Shown here one piece after another: positions 40,265 through 52,248 of a DNA stretch of 64,000 bases; within the stretch, counting starts at the first letter, position 1; each line of letters opens with the position of its first letter. Where the stretch lies: assembly GCA_965153355.1 (NCBI GenBank), contig OZ231128.1, positions 23,684,001 to 23,748,000 on the forward strand, written 5' to 3'. The position numbers and the translations under genes were made by a program. The DNA is from Flaccisagitta enflata (taxonomy: Eukaryota > Chaetognatha > Sagittoidea > Aphragmophora). Under the pieces are notes generated by a model, which saw nothing but the letters and a program-made list of their open reading frames with translations, searched no databases and was not told the DNA's origin.

Positions 40265-40849
40265 GGGCCAACCGCTAAAAATTTCACCGGTCGGCCCTCC
40301 TTTTTTGCTTCATCAGATTTTCGCTCAGCTTCTTCGCGGGCTTTTGCGTCGCTCTTCCGTGCCTCATCGCGCTGTGCCCACGTGAGGTCACGGTTAATGA
40401 AAACCTTTTTCCATCTTACTGTTGAGCCGAGTTTGCGAGCGTTGGCGATGAGTCGGGCTCGTTTTTCTTCATCTTCGATTCTAACAAGGAGCGGTCTCGG
40501 CTTTTCCCTTGCCGCATCCCATCGGCCAAGCCTAAACTTGACCTCCATGGTGTCTTCCATGTCAACTCCCGTGGCAGCCGCGATCTCTTTGACAAGCTTC
40601 TTCTCTTTTTCGCGTCTTCTTTCCGCGTCCGACTCATCGTCTTCGATGACGCCGTAGAAGATGAGATTGGCATCTCTTTCTTCCCTTTCCTTCATTTCTC
40701 CGCTCACTTCATTTCTGACCTCCTGTTTGGCCCTCTGCATTCCCGTTTCAACCTCTTTCTCGACCCTCACGATCCCTTCCTTTACCTGGTCCGCGTTTGA
40801 TTCCAGCTTGGCGACTTTCTCGTTGAGGATTTTGTTTTCCAGAGTGAGT
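40198..40849 (-). CDS. LINE ORF1 (RNA-binding protein), N-terminally truncated
   Basis: The frame is open from the presumed 5' truncation to TAA at 40198, about 215 residues, with no authentic ATG near the start. The first part is charged and heptad-like (LENKILNEKVAKLESNAD), as in the coiled coil by which LINE ORF1 proteins trimerise. It is followed by NLIFYGVIEDDESDA and then a RLGRWDAAREKPRPLLVRIE segment with AQRDEARK. That order (coiled coil, RRM-like core, basic C-terminal domain) matches ORF1 proteins of CR1/L2-type elements, which bind the element RNA. It ends 67 bp inside ORF2. The lack of a start codon makes this copy unlikely to produce ORF1 unless it is fused to upstream sequence. 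Confidence 0.75.
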
Positions 40850-40856
40850 GAGTCTA

Positions 40857-41141
40857 TTAGCTAATGATTTTCTACCCTATCGCACATGCCTATTTCCAAG
40901 CCGTTTAAGAGCGAGTTGCTTGAAACGACCTTATTCTAAAATCGCATCTTCTCAACCAATATTCTGAGAGTGTTTTGCTGATGGACAGAGCACGTGACAG
41001 ACAGTGAAAATACGTCATAAACACGCAGAATCGACTGCGTTTTGACATCTTCATTGGCATGCCTATTTCATTATTACGTTTGTTTGGGAGATTGTTCATT
41101 TTCTAGAAAAAAACATAAAGCGTTTGTAGTATAGAGTAGTT
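40857..41141. other. Nothing recognised
   Basis: Flank of the LINE; AT-rich, no feature identified. Confidence 0.4.
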
Positions 41142-41363
41142 TACAAGGCCGGATACACGGCTACCCTAGTGGCGTGCGGGTGGGCAGGGGGAGTGATGCA
41201 AAAGGTCATCAGAGCCTTTGCGCAGGAGCAGTAGGCTCAAAACGCTCAAAAACGCCAAAAAAGTAAAAAAGGGACCAACCAACAGACCGACTGACCGACC
41301 GACCAACCGTCCGACCGACCGACATAGCGGGGTGAAGAGTCGCGTAGCACGCGACTACAAAAA
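41142..41363 (-). mobile_element. Palindrome element, type A
   Basis: ACAAGGCCGGATACACGGCT, GTGCGGGTGGGCAGGGG, an AAAACGCTCAAAAACGCC body, (GACC)n block, GGGGTGAAGAGTCGCGTAGC and ACGCGACTACAAAAA. Closest to the copy at 50172 (same GTCGCGTAGCACGCGAC palindrome variant). Confidence 0.85.
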
Positions 41364-41748
41364 TTAAAAAAGTAAAAATTCGGAAAGTACTTGAAGGTGA
41401 CGGCTAGGAAAGTCGTCCATGTGATCCTGTCTCCTCATTACCTAATCTGATTTGGCGTCGATTACTTCCATTTGTTAAACAGGCAAAGATAGACTATGTG
41501 CTGCGTTGTTGGGAAGCCAATGAAGCTTTATTTATCATCTGGTTTTCCAACAGCGAAATTTTCTCATCAAAATCAATGCGAGATCCGCATTCAGTCTGTA
41601 GACGGTACGGTATCATTTTAGGAATAATCAGGTAGAGAAAAACTCCAGGAAAAGGTTTTTGAATCGTTTTTGTAGATTTCATTTAATGCTAATGCTGGAA
41701 AACAAATTACGCGAAAGGACTAACTTTTTAACTCATTACGAGCAGAGC
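41364..41748. other. Nothing recognised
   Basis: Mixed AT-rich sequence, no exon or repeat recognised. Confidence 0.4.
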
Positions 41749-41863
41749 TTGCCGTGTCTGTCGGTTTGTGGCTCGGTTGGTCGTGATCGGTCATTTTTTA
41801 TTTTTGAGGTTTCCCGCTTCTGCCCACCCGTCCGGCACTGAGACGGAGTGTATACGGCCGTGT
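41749..41863 (+). mobile_element. Palindrome element, fragment
   Basis: GTCTGTCGGTTTGTGGCTCG, a T-rich body, TTCTGCCCACCCGTCCGGCA and GTGTATACGGCCGTGTTCG. The palindrome end is absent and the terminus is mutated. Confidence 0.6.
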
Positions 41864-42447
41864 TCGTAATCGGGTTCAGTTTCCTGCAGTTCAGTACCCA
41901 AATTCGCTAGACAGTAGACACAATGTAGGGAAATCATCAATGAACAAAGAAAACCATCGATGGACGAAGAAAATAAAACACCTTGAATATATCAATTCTG
42001 ACTATTAACAAAACGACTTTTACGAAACTGATAAATTAATCGTTAATGGTGATTGAACTTGAAACGGTGTTTACGGACCGTTTCTCGTCAATGAACCGAC
42101 TGACTGCAACTCAAAATGAGCGATGCAATGGAAATAGAAATCAGACCGATTTCGACTACAAAGGGATTCTTCATGAATGAACGAAAACCATACAATTGTT
42201 CATTTTGTTTTCAATTTGCAGTGCTGAACGGCACCGGAAAAACCTACAAAAGGTTGAGGACAAAGGTAAATGGTTAATGCCTAACGTCATTGCAGAAGCG
42301 TTATGTAGGCTTTAAACTGATAAGCAAAATACCATCTGGTTATGAGATAATGAGATATGAAATAGATTAGACCTTATGGTCGCGCCTTAACGATAAAATC
42401 AGTGAAGCGCTCTCGCATTTCGCTATCAACTGCGGTAAGGCCAACCC
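41864..42447. other. Nothing recognised
   Basis: AT-rich sequence with a short GAACAAAGAAAACCATCGATGG-like duplication at 41940-41970. No exon recognised. Confidence 0.4.
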
Positions 42448-43060
42448 TACGCTGAGGAGAATACACTTTTTTTCATGCCGGGACCAAGAGGAGGGCCCAG
42501 ATCTTTTTATTTTGATGTAACTAATGTATTCTGAAAATTTCAGGACCATAGAGGTTCTTAACCATTCATCATATTGCACTTGAAAAATGGCTTATCCTTA
42601 AGGGGGCCAAAATTTCAAAATCATTTTTCCTCAAATCTGATGCCAGATTCAGATTTCTTGTAAAAAGTTATGTAAGATACTATATTTTCTATCTTCAAAA
42701 ATTTTGTTTTTAAGCTGAAAAAATGAAAAAAACCTCTAAAAAGACCCTGTTTTTTAAAAACCCTAATTTCTTGAGGTTTTTTGCATTTTTTCCGCTTAAA
42801 AACAAAATTTTGAAAAAAGAAAATATAGTATCCTACATAATTTTTTACAAGGAATCTGAATCTGGCATCCGATTTGAGGAAAAATGATTTTGAAATTTTG
42901 GCCCCCTTAAGGATAAGCCATTTTTCAAGTGCAATATGATGAATGGTTAAGAACCTCTAACGTCCTGAAATTTTCAGAATACATTTGTTACATCAAAATA
43001 AAAAAATCTGGGCCCTCCTCTTGGTCCCTGCATGAAAAAAAGTGTATTCTCCTCAGCGTA
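42448..43060. mobile_element. Near-perfect palindromic element, 613 bp
   Basis: Two arms of about 270-300 bp are near-perfect reverse complements (TACGCTGAGGAGAATACACT at the left; AGTGTATTCTCCTCAGCGTA at the right; AAGGATAAGCCATTTTTCAA inside). They meet around an AT-rich centre at 42740-42780. The element is bounded by the identical octamer GCCAACCC (42440-42447 and 43061-43068), an 8 bp target duplication. No coding sequence. The transposase family is not clear from the ends. Confidence 0.85.
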
Positions 43061-43068
43061 GCCAACCC

Positions 43069-43580
43069 CCGTGATGAAAGCAATATTGTATCATTTGAAA
43101 GATAATGGACCAAATTCTATCAAACAATTATCAACGGCTGGACGGAGTACAATATGTTACATACTCGATTCTTGCCTCGATTCTTGCCTCTAAGGGTATG
43201 GTTTTTTACAACATTGCCTCTGGTAAATAGCTTATCTTTTGGTAACTAGTTTATCCTGAGGTGATTTGACATTTTTAACAATTGGAATGAAATACTACAG
43301 AAATTTTGAATTCAAGATTTTGGGGTTGACATAGGATTTTTGAGAGGGTTGTTTCAGGAGGAGGAGAGTTTGAGTTTCTTGCTATCTTTGGTATATGAGG
43401 AGTATGAGAAGGTGCCCAGATGGATAAGGTTTCCTTCGACGCGCCATATTTATCAAGTGTTTTCTTGTGGTCTGCATATCTCATGTATAGAAAGAAATTG
43501 GTTACCCTTTTCTAAATGTTGCATGACTTTTGACAAGTCCTATGATAACTTTTGAAGAGGGAATGTTTTTTCAGAAATTT
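43069..43580. other. Nothing recognised
   Basis: A plus-strand frame at 43340-43555 stays open but carries no motif I recognise. Confidence 0.4.
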
Positions 43581-43690
43581 AAAGGATAGTTGTGATGGGT
43601 CCGGATTAAACACCAGTAAGAGCTCCAAAGGCTCTTGTCCTTATTTTAGATATTGTTGAGTAGTAATGTTGTCCAACTTTCATACGTTCA
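43581..43690 (+). repeat. Dispersed repeat, partner at 4053
   Basis: AAAGGATAGTTGTGA, TCCGGATTAAACACCA and CAACTTTCATAC in the same order as at 4053-4175. Confidence 0.55.
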
Positions 43691-43789
43691 ACAGGCCAAT
43701 CATGAAAATATATGTAAAGAAGTTTACTTCATATCATTTATTCCGTCCACCCTTAGAGTTAAACTAGCGGATTTTATATCCATTTTTCT

Positions 43790-44035
43790 CCTCTCCTTTT
43801 CCGTTGTTTTACCTTCTTTCTCCTTCCGTTCTTTTTTTCTTCTTTCTTTTCCTTTGTTCTTCGTTATTTCTCCTCTCTTTTCCTTTCTTTTTCCTTTTTT
43901 CCTCTTCCTCTCCTTCCTTTCTTATTTCTTTCTCTTACCTGCCCTTTTTTTCCTTGTTCCTTCCTCTTCACATTCCTTTGTCATTCCTTCCTTTTAGCCC
44001 TTCCTTTCTTTGCCTTTCTCTTTCTTCCTTACATT
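43790..44035. repeat. Pyrimidine-rich tract
   Basis: About 240 bp that are more than 85 percent C/T on the plus strand, made of TTCCTTT, TTTCTTCC and similar words without a fixed period. Confidence 0.7.
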
Positions 44036-44290
44036 GGTGTGAGAAACGATGTCCATTTCGTCTCAAGGACAATCAAGAATCTCATCAGCCTCAGACCTTC
44101 CCACTCAATCGACAAAATAGGACTCAAACGCGGAGGTGAACTACATATCCTGAGAAAGGTTGCGAACTTACTTTTTTTTTATTCTGTCCATTTCTCTGTC
44201 TTGGTCTCCATCTCACTGCTTATCCTCATTGGCTGCACCCTGCCCACTTCAGTATCTGGCTAACTCAGTCTCTTTCTGTGCCTGTGTTCG

Positions 44291-44463
<173 letters not shown>

Positions 44464-44602
44464 TTTTTGTGTGGTTTTTTTTAATGTGAAAGTCTGTGTT
44501 AATGTTTGTTTGATCAGCTGTCTGATCCAAATGCCTGTCTGTTCATCCGTCTGTGTATGTATCTTTCTTCCTTCCCGGCTTATTGCCTTTTTGTCTTAAT
44601 CT

Positions 44603-45429
<827 letters not shown>

Positions 45430-45590
45430 GCTGGACACACTGGAATCCAAGTCGCGTGCGGGTGGGCAGGGTAGAAGTCGAGCAGATTTGGTGAGGACAA
45501 ATCATACAAAAACTCCCCAAAAAAACAAAAAAAAAAAAACAAATAATACAGTGTGATAGACGGACGGAAGACATACAGAAGACATAGATT
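45430..45590 (-). mobile_element. Palindrome element, type A, decayed
   Basis: GAAGCTGGACACACTGGAAT, CCAAGTCGCGTGCGGGTGGG, an A-run with CAGTGTGATAGACGGACGGA. The palindrome/A-tail end is lost. Confidence 0.65.
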
Positions 45591-45896
45591 CAACACTACA
45601 AAGAGGGGCTCGTGTGAAGAGGCTGCTGCTAACAGGCGGTTGCTAACAGGGTAGGTTGTGGTCAGAGTATCATAGGCGGTAAAGTTGCTCATGTAGTGTT
45701 GATTGTCGAACTTCGAAGGGGACTCATGAATAAATGGCGGGCTTCATTTTGGGTTGTAAAATAGGTTCTTTCTGGAGGTACAAGGTGGGGTAGGTTGTGA
45801 AGAGGTATCCATTAAAGAGAGAGCGAATGAAGAGTCAGAGTTGGAAGAAGGGGCCCACAGATAGCGACTGGTAGCGGGATTGATTTGACTGCATTA
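45591..45896. other. Nothing recognised
   Basis: Contains two GGGTAGGTTGTG words (45647, 45788) but no identifiable gene or repeat family. Confidence 0.35.
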
Positions 45897-46249
45897 TTTT
45901 TAGTCGCGTGCACGCGACTCTACAACCCGCTTTGTCCGTCCGTCCGTCGGTCCGTCCGTCCGTCACACTTTACTTTTTTGTACTATAACGTCGACTCTTA
46001 GGTCATTTTAAGTCATTTTAAGTCATTTATAGTTATTCTTAGTCATTTTGAGTCAGTCTAAGTCATTTTAAGTCATTTCAAGTCATTTTAAGTTATTTTA
46101 AGTTATTTTTGGTTTTTTGTTTTTTTAGTCATTTTAAGTCAATTTTGGTCATTTTAGGTCATTCTAAGTCATTGAAAGTCATTCTAAGTCATTCTAAGTC
46201 ACTCTTTGTCTGTAAGTCTCGCACGCGACTTATAGGTGTTGGCCTTGTT
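45897..46249 (+). mobile_element. Palindrome element, type B
   Basis: TTTTTAG, TCGCGTGCACGCGACTC, (CCGT)n, CACACTTTACTTTTTTGTAC, TATAACGTCGACTCTTAGG, then about 20 AAGTCATTTT decamers, AAGTCTCGCACGCGACTTAT and AGGTGTTGGCCTTGTT. Very similar, inverted, to 48283-48679. Confidence 0.9.
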
Positions 46250-47101
46250 TTTTGTCGACTAAACCCTCAATATATTGGTAAAGTTCTGTGGTGTTTTTCA
46301 AAGACGCAAAATTGAAGATGTGATTGAATGACGTTTACCTCATCGATCTTCTCCCCGCAGCTCACTGCAGCACACTTTTCAAAGGTTGCCTTTTCATAAT
46401 TGCTTTCAAATTTCAAAGAATTTTAGTTGATGGTGGTAGATTTTGTTTGGAAACTATGGTCTGAATTTCAACCCAAATTTCATAATTCTCAATTCTTACG
46501 GAGGAAAGTGACAATTTGAGTGACAACAAAAGTAGAAAAGCTAATTAACGTTAAATCAAGTGCAATTAACCATATTTGTTGATATCCGATTGTGAAAAAA
46601 ATCGCTTCATAATGTCTTTGTAGATGCATATGAGTACATCAAAACAAACAAAAAGGTAAAAAACATTTTGTTATTTTCCCACTGCTCTATACTACCACTG
46701 ATCAGGCCTCTTGATTTTGGAGCAGCGAGCAGCGGCGCTTCTCGACAGGGAAAGAGATGTCGGCAGGTCTCGATAGAAAAAGAAGAAGAAGGAGAAGAAG
46801 AAAAAAAGAAGAGGAAGAAGAAGATGACAAAGAAAAAGAAAAGGAGAAAGAAGAGGGAAATGCAAATAGGGCGATTACAGTCGGCATAGATATCATTTGC
46901 CTATTGCAGTTTTATGATGACTACTCTAGTGTAACTTAGTTTATTTGAAAGACGGTTAATTTAAGTTGAAAAGATAACTCAAAGTTGATTTTTTGTTGTT
47001 GTGAACTAAATAAGAAAAAATAACCTCATGCGCATGTACAATTTCTCAACATTCTCATGTGTTTTACAAAGCCTCCCACAAAAAAGTTTAGATTGATGAT
47101 A
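46250..47101. other. Mostly unassigned; short (AAG)n
   Basis: Contains an AAGAAGAAGGAGAAG-type triplet repeat at 46781-46860. No exon recognised. Confidence 0.45.
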
Positions 47102-48271
47102 CACCGTCTTCGGATCGGACTGTGAAATGCAAAACCTTTATAGCTCCTAAACCACTAAGAAAAAAGTCATGAAATTTTCAGTGAATATTGGTAACATGTG
47201 ACGGTTTTTGCATGTCAAAGCTTAGATCATAATATAGAAAAGGTGAGGGGAAAACAAAATATTGAATGAACATCCATTTTTTAAGCAAAATGGCTTTTTT
47301 TACCTGTGACGGCTTCCCTTCGAACACAACATTTGTGTTTCAAAGAAGATCAAAATAGAAAAAATGTTTTAACTAAAATGTAAAAATAAATGAAAAAAAG
47401 TGATTGAGATAGCTCAGACATGATATCTAAAAGAAAAATTTGCATTTACTTAGCATGAGGACCAAGTTTAGCCAATGTTACCAAAAAAATTGTTTTGAAA
47501 ATTTATACTTATTTTATTTTTGGTCACTGACAAGGGGCTGGTCGAAATTCTGAATTTGCATAGGAAATGAAAAAATGAAAAAACAAAGAACATAGTTCTC
47601 TTCCCAAATCGATTACAGAGAGAACTATGTTTTTTAAAATGCAAAATTTCCCTGTGTTTGGCTTTCTTAGAATTTCGACCTCAGAAATGAAAAAAAGTGT
47701 AAGCAGAAATTCACTAAAAAACATCATTTTCATGCTTATTTTCATGTGAAACGCATAGTTCAAATTACATATTAAGTCAAAATATGATAAAAATGTATGA
47801 ACCAAGTGTCCTTAAAGACAATTTGTCCACCTAAAGCATTCCAGCTTCATTATTGTCCTGATAATAATGCAAAAAGCACAGTGAAACACTTCATTTTTCT
47901 TCATAAATTTTCTGTCCTGTTTTTTTTCAGAAGGTGCTGTTTCTCTCTCAGAATATGCAGCAAATAGATAATACATAAGTTAACATCTGTCATTGAAAAT
48001 AAATCCTAGAGTTTTTGTTGAAATGCAAAGCAATTTCAAGCAGATAAAGACAACTCCTTTCTAAAGAAATGGGGAATAAATGATCTTAAGTAAAAATGGG
48101 TTTTCTTTCAATATTTTGTTTTCCCCTCACCTTTTCTTTATTATGATCTGAGTTTTGACATGCAAAAACCGTCACATGTTACCAATATTCACTGAAAATT
48201 TCATGACTTTTTTCCTAGTGGTTTAGGAGCTATAAATGTTTTGCATTTCACAGTCCGATCCGAAGACGGTG
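47102..48271. mobile_element. Fold-back element, 1,170 bp, CACCGTCTTCGG ends
   Basis: Terminal inverted repeats of about 165 bp: CACCGTCTTCGGATCGGACT, ATGTGACGGTTTTTGCATGT, AGGTGAGGGGAAAACAAAAT on the left with complements on the right at 48120-48271. Flanked by TA on both sides (47100-47101, 48272-48273). A separate small hairpin lies inside (AACATAGTTCTC...GAGAACTATGTT, 47590-47636). No transposase. Confidence 0.82.
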
Positions 48272-48282
48272 TAATATAACTG

Positions 48283-48679
48283 AACAAGGCCAACACCTAT
48301 AAGTCGCGTGCGAGACTTACAGACAAAGAACGACTTAGAATGACTTAGAATGACCTTCAATGACTTAGAATAACCTAAAATGACCAAAATTGACTCAAAA
48401 TGACAAAAAACCCTAATGACCAAAAATGACTTAACATAACTTAAAATGACTTAGAATGACTTAAAATGACTTAGAATGACTCAAAATGACTTAGAATAAC
48501 TATAAATGACTTAGAATGACTTAAAATGACCTAAGAGTTGACATTATAGTACAAAAAAGTAAAGTGTGACGGACGGACCGACCGACGGACCGACGGACGG
48601 ACGGACCGACGGACGGACGGACCGACGGACCGACGGACCGACAAAGCGGGTTGTAGAGTCGCGTGCACGCGACTAAAAA
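48283..48679 (-). mobile_element. Palindrome element, type B
   Basis: AACAAGGCCAACACCTATAA, GTCGCGTGCGAGACTTACAG, about 22 AATGACTTAG decamers, CCTAAGAGTTGACATTATAG, GTAAAGTGTGACGGACGGAC, a long (GACC/GACG)n block and GGGTTGTAGAGTCGCGTGCA with CGCGACTAAAAA. It begins only about 10 bp outside the fold-back at 47102-48271. Confidence 0.9.
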
Positions 48680-49004
48680 CACCCTATTGGGTAAGATGAC
48701 TCCATGCGCTTGGTCGATTCCCTTTTGGGAAATAAGCCCGCATTAGCTTGGCCGTAACGTCTGGGCTAGTGGTGGATGGTGGGAAGAGAAAAAGCCCGTC
48801 TTCCTTTCAACTGATCTCAATGATTGAGTTTAATCGGCAGTGTATTGATGACACTTTTGCTTGTTGGCACACAAAAAAAATCAAGAGGCCTGCCACTGAT
48901 CACCCGTTGTTGAAGAGGAGTTGCATGAGGCAGCAGTTTAAGAGGCGGGAGCTCAGGATCGAGGCAGCGATTGTTGTAGAGGGGGCTGATTTAGAGGGGG
49001 ATGA
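48680..49004. other. Nothing recognised
   Basis: Mixed sequence, no exon or element recognised. Confidence 0.4.
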
Positions 49005-49188
49005 TTGCAAAGGAGGTTCTTAGAAATCGTTTGACGGGGAGGGGGGGGGGCGGCAGGAGGAGGAGGGGAGGTGGTTGCAAAGGAGGTTCATACAGAGCGT
49101 TTGCAGAGGAGGGGGGCGGAAGGAGGAGGAGGGAGGTTGGTTGCAAAGGAGGTTCATGGAGTGTTTGGCGAGGAGGGGGATGCACTTC
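49005..49188. repeat. 66-70 bp G-rich minisatellite, three copies
   Basis: TTGCAAAGGAGGTTC falls at 49005, 49075 and 49141, each followed by a GGAGGGGGG / GGAGGAGGAGG tract. Strong G-quadruplex potential on the plus strand. Confidence 0.85.
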
Positions 49189-49686
<498 letters not shown>

Positions 49687-50171
49687 CAAGGTCAATCAAT
49701 TCGTGGTCAAATTCTCGCTTGTCTCAATCATTTCCTTTGCGTCAACAACGTAGGCAGAGACGAGTCCCCCGCAAAACTCTTACCAGCGCGTGTGTAGGGT
49801 GTTTCACATCAAATAGAATATAAGAAAACGATCTCATTCTGCTTCTAAAAATGAAAAAACAATTCTGAAAAAAAAAAACATTCAAAGAGCTCTTAAGCTC
49901 CGATTTTTCATGTAAAAATTTCATTGGTCTAAGTTGAGTAGTTTGGCCACAATATAGATTTGAAGTAAAATGACTTTTTACGTTCAATGTTTTTTCCATC
50001 GTACAAGTTTTTCTTTAAATCACTTTCATGTCTAAATGGTTTGAGCCACAGATGCCAGATTATACTCAAATGGATGACAATTTGAATATCTTTCATTTGA
50101 GAACAATCTGGTATCTGTAGCTCCAACCGTTTAGAAATGAGAACAATTTAAAGAAGAACATTCCAGATAAA

Positions 50172-50380
50172 AACAAGGCCGGATACACGGCTACCCTAGT
50201 CGCGTGCGGGTGGGCAGGAGCAGTGCTGAAAAAGGTCACTAGAGCATCTGGGCAGGAGCCGTATGCTCAAAAAGCTCAAAAACGCCGAAAAAGTAAAAAA
50301 GGGGACCGACCGACCGACCGACCAACCGACCGACGGACCAACATAGTGGGGTGTAGAGTCGCGTAGCACGCGACTAAAAA
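50172..50380 (-). mobile_element. Palindrome element, type A (inside fold-back)
   Basis: AACAAGGCCGGATACACGGC, CGTGCGGGTGGGCAGGAGCA, AAAAACGCCGAAAAAGTAAA, (GACC)n, GGGTGTAGAGTCGCGTAGCA and CGCGACTAAAAA. It abuts arm sequence ATTGGCTGTAG. Confidence 0.88.
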
Positions 50381-50512
50381 CATTGGCTGTAGATGATCAT
50401 TTGACTTAAAATCATTGTTGTGGCCAAACTATTTAACCAAGACCAATGAATTGTTTACATGAAGAATTGGAGCTTAAGAGCTCTTTGATTTTTTTTCAGA
50501 ATTGTTTTCCTA

Positions 50513-50707
50513 TTTTTAGTCGCGTGCACGCGACTCTACAACCCGCTTTGTCCGTCGGTCGGTCGGTCGGTCGGTCGGTCACGTTTTACTTTTTTTTATG
50601 ATTTTATTTTTTTTACCCCACTGCTACCGCGTAAATGGTCTAGTGACCTCAAAGATGGCCCCTGCCCACCTGCACGCGACTTCGGTAGCCGTGTATCCGG
50701 CCTTGTT
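50513..50707 (+). mobile_element. Palindrome element, type A (inside fold-back arm)
   Basis: TTTTTAG, TCGCGTGCACGCGACTC, GTCGGTCGGTCGGTCGG, GATTTTATTTTTTTTACC body, GCCCCTGCCCACCTGCACGC, CCGTGTATCCGGCCTTG. The intact opposite arm gives the empty site CATTTTTAGAAGC, so the inserted unit is bounded by TTTTTAG on one side and TTAGAAGC on the other. Confidence 0.9.
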
Positions 50708-50758
50708 AGAAGCAAAATAATATTCTTTTTTATATTTCGTTTAATGTGAAACACCCTG

Positions 50759-51274
50759 TACTTTTCAAGTGCATGTACGTAACACAAACATGCGCCTGAA
50801 ACTCGGATGCATGTTACATACAGATAACACGCACATCTTCAAAGTTTATCATGTCGTAAAGCAGTGCATAAAGGTTGCACAACTGTATTGTACGTATACG
50901 TATCAGTATACGTATATAACTGGCGCAATATTTGAGCATGAAAGTGATCCAATAAAAGGCGAGGCAAAATAAACGAATCTCTCGGTTAGAGCAACAGCCA
51001 GATATGATGATTATATTCTGCTTGTAAGCAACAAAAAACAAACAACCACTGAATTGTGCCATCATAAGAAAAGTGTATGGAACACTGCGCGGCAGCTCGA
51101 GGCTACAGCCCACTCAAAACTGATGTTTATTCCCAGTGGGGGAAAAAAACTGCGCTTCCATGAGGCTTAATCGTGTGTGTTATCATGTGAATCAACTTTC
51201 AAAGAAAATGTCAAGTAACGGTTTCTGACAGCGGTCCTTTAGGAGCCGGGGACCAATATTTAAAATTTTTTTTA
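50759..51274. other. Nothing recognised
   Basis: AT-rich intergenic sequence with an alternating GTACGTATACGTATCAGTAT stretch at 50890-50917. No exon found. Confidence 0.4.
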
Positions 51275-51275
51275 A

Positions 51276-51390
51276 TGTTTCTTCTTCTTCTTCTTCTTCT
51301 ACTTTATCTTCTTTTTCTTTCTCTATCTCTTCTTCTTCTTCTTTTTCTTCTTCTTCTTCTTTTTCTTCTTCTTCTTCTTCTTCTTCTTCT

Positions 51391-51449
<59 letters not shown>

Positions 51450-51665
51450 TTCTTCTTCTTCTTCTTCTTCTTCTTCTTCTTCTTCTTCTTCTTCTTCTTC
51501 TTCTTCTTCTTCTTCTTCTTCTATTTTCTCTTCGTTTTCTTGTTCATTTTCTTTTTCTTTTTCTTTTCTTCTTGTTCTTGTTCTTGTTATTGTTCTTCTT
51601 GTTCTCGTTCTTCTTGTTCTTGTCATTTTTCATCTTTTGCTTTTTCTTCTTCTTCTTCTTCTTCT
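51276..51665. repeat. (TTC)n trinucleotide array
   Basis: About 390 bp of TTC/CTT. The central 51350-51525 is almost pure, and diverged TTCTTG/TTTTTC variants lie at both ends. Confidence 0.97.
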
Positions 51666-51715
51666 GATTTCTCAATCGCCCCGCTCCACCCGTAATTCTA
51701 ACATCCATGTACACA

Positions 51716-51876
51716 ACTCTTTAAGTGGCTTTGTCCGTCCATCGTGTTTGATGCTGCAGTTGAATTGATCTGTATTTGTGAGTGTGTGTGTGTAGGGGGT
51801 GGGCGAGGGTGTGGATGGGAGTTGTGTGCCCCTACCCACCCGTCTGCAACGCTAATGTGACCCCGCGTCACTTGTT
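51716..51876 (+). mobile_element. Palindrome element, type C, truncated
   Basis: CTTTGTCCGTCCATCGTG, GTGTGTAGGGGGTGGGCGAG, GTGCCCCTACCCACCCGTCT and the terminus TGACCCCGCGTCACTTGTT. The palindrome end is missing. Confidence 0.65.
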
Positions 51877-52248
51877 AAACCCATGTATATGAACCCCATG
51901 GCCATGGTTTGATTTCAGGCTTGAGCCCAAGCCCCAGTTTTGAGAATTCGTATGGCATTAACGATTTCAGTTTTCCCATTCAGTGGAATCAGCCAAAGAG
52001 TGTTTTTTCTAAGTCCGAGATTGTGTATTCTTTGCGTCCCATCCTGTTGCGTATTTGTTGTGTCTCATTCCCTTCTCATCACAGAGCAGAGTACAGTTGA
52101 TTGCTGACAACCAATTTAATCAGTCTCAGAAATAAACTCGTATTCAACCAGTCTCGTTTTGTCAGGGTTATTTACTCTGTCTCACTTTCTTGTTCCGTCT
52201 TGTCACTCATCATATCTCGTACCCACTGTCATTCATACAGTCTCAACT

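Larger units (their letters stand above)
36933..40849 (-). mobile_element. CR1-like non-LTR retrotransposon, 5'-truncated
   Basis: Contains an ORF1 fragment, a long ORF2 with endonuclease and reverse transcriptase, a short 3' UTR of about 130 bp, and a (CTA)n 3' tail (plus strand TAGTAGTAG to 36953). The heptamer GAGTCTA is found just outside the tail (36926-36932) and just outside ORF1 (40850-40856), a plausible target duplication. This would place the 5' truncation inside the ORF1 coiled coil. Microsatellite tails and 5' truncation are normal for CR1-group elements. Confidence 0.85.
49796..50758. mobile_element. Fold-back element, GGGTGTTTCACAT ends, hosting two type A elements
   Basis: Ends GGGTGTTTCACATCAAAT and complement of GGGTGTTTCACATTAAAC. 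Arms of about 200 bp share ACAATTCTGAAAAAAAA, GAGCTCTTAAGCTCC, TTCATTGGTCT and AGTTTGGCCACAA. The right arm is split by the type A element at 50513-50707. Another type A copy sits in the middle at 50172-50380. Without them the fold-back is about 560 bp. The right end abuts TGTA and the left GTGTA, compatible with a TA target. Its centre (50020-50150) carries two inverted copies of the GGTTTGAGCCACAGATGCC module. Confidence 0.82.

Noticed and set aside
46109-48423. Two similar short frames (46109 plus strand and 48223 minus strand) that look like paralogous proteins
   Set aside because: They are translations of the decamer array in two type B palindrome elements.
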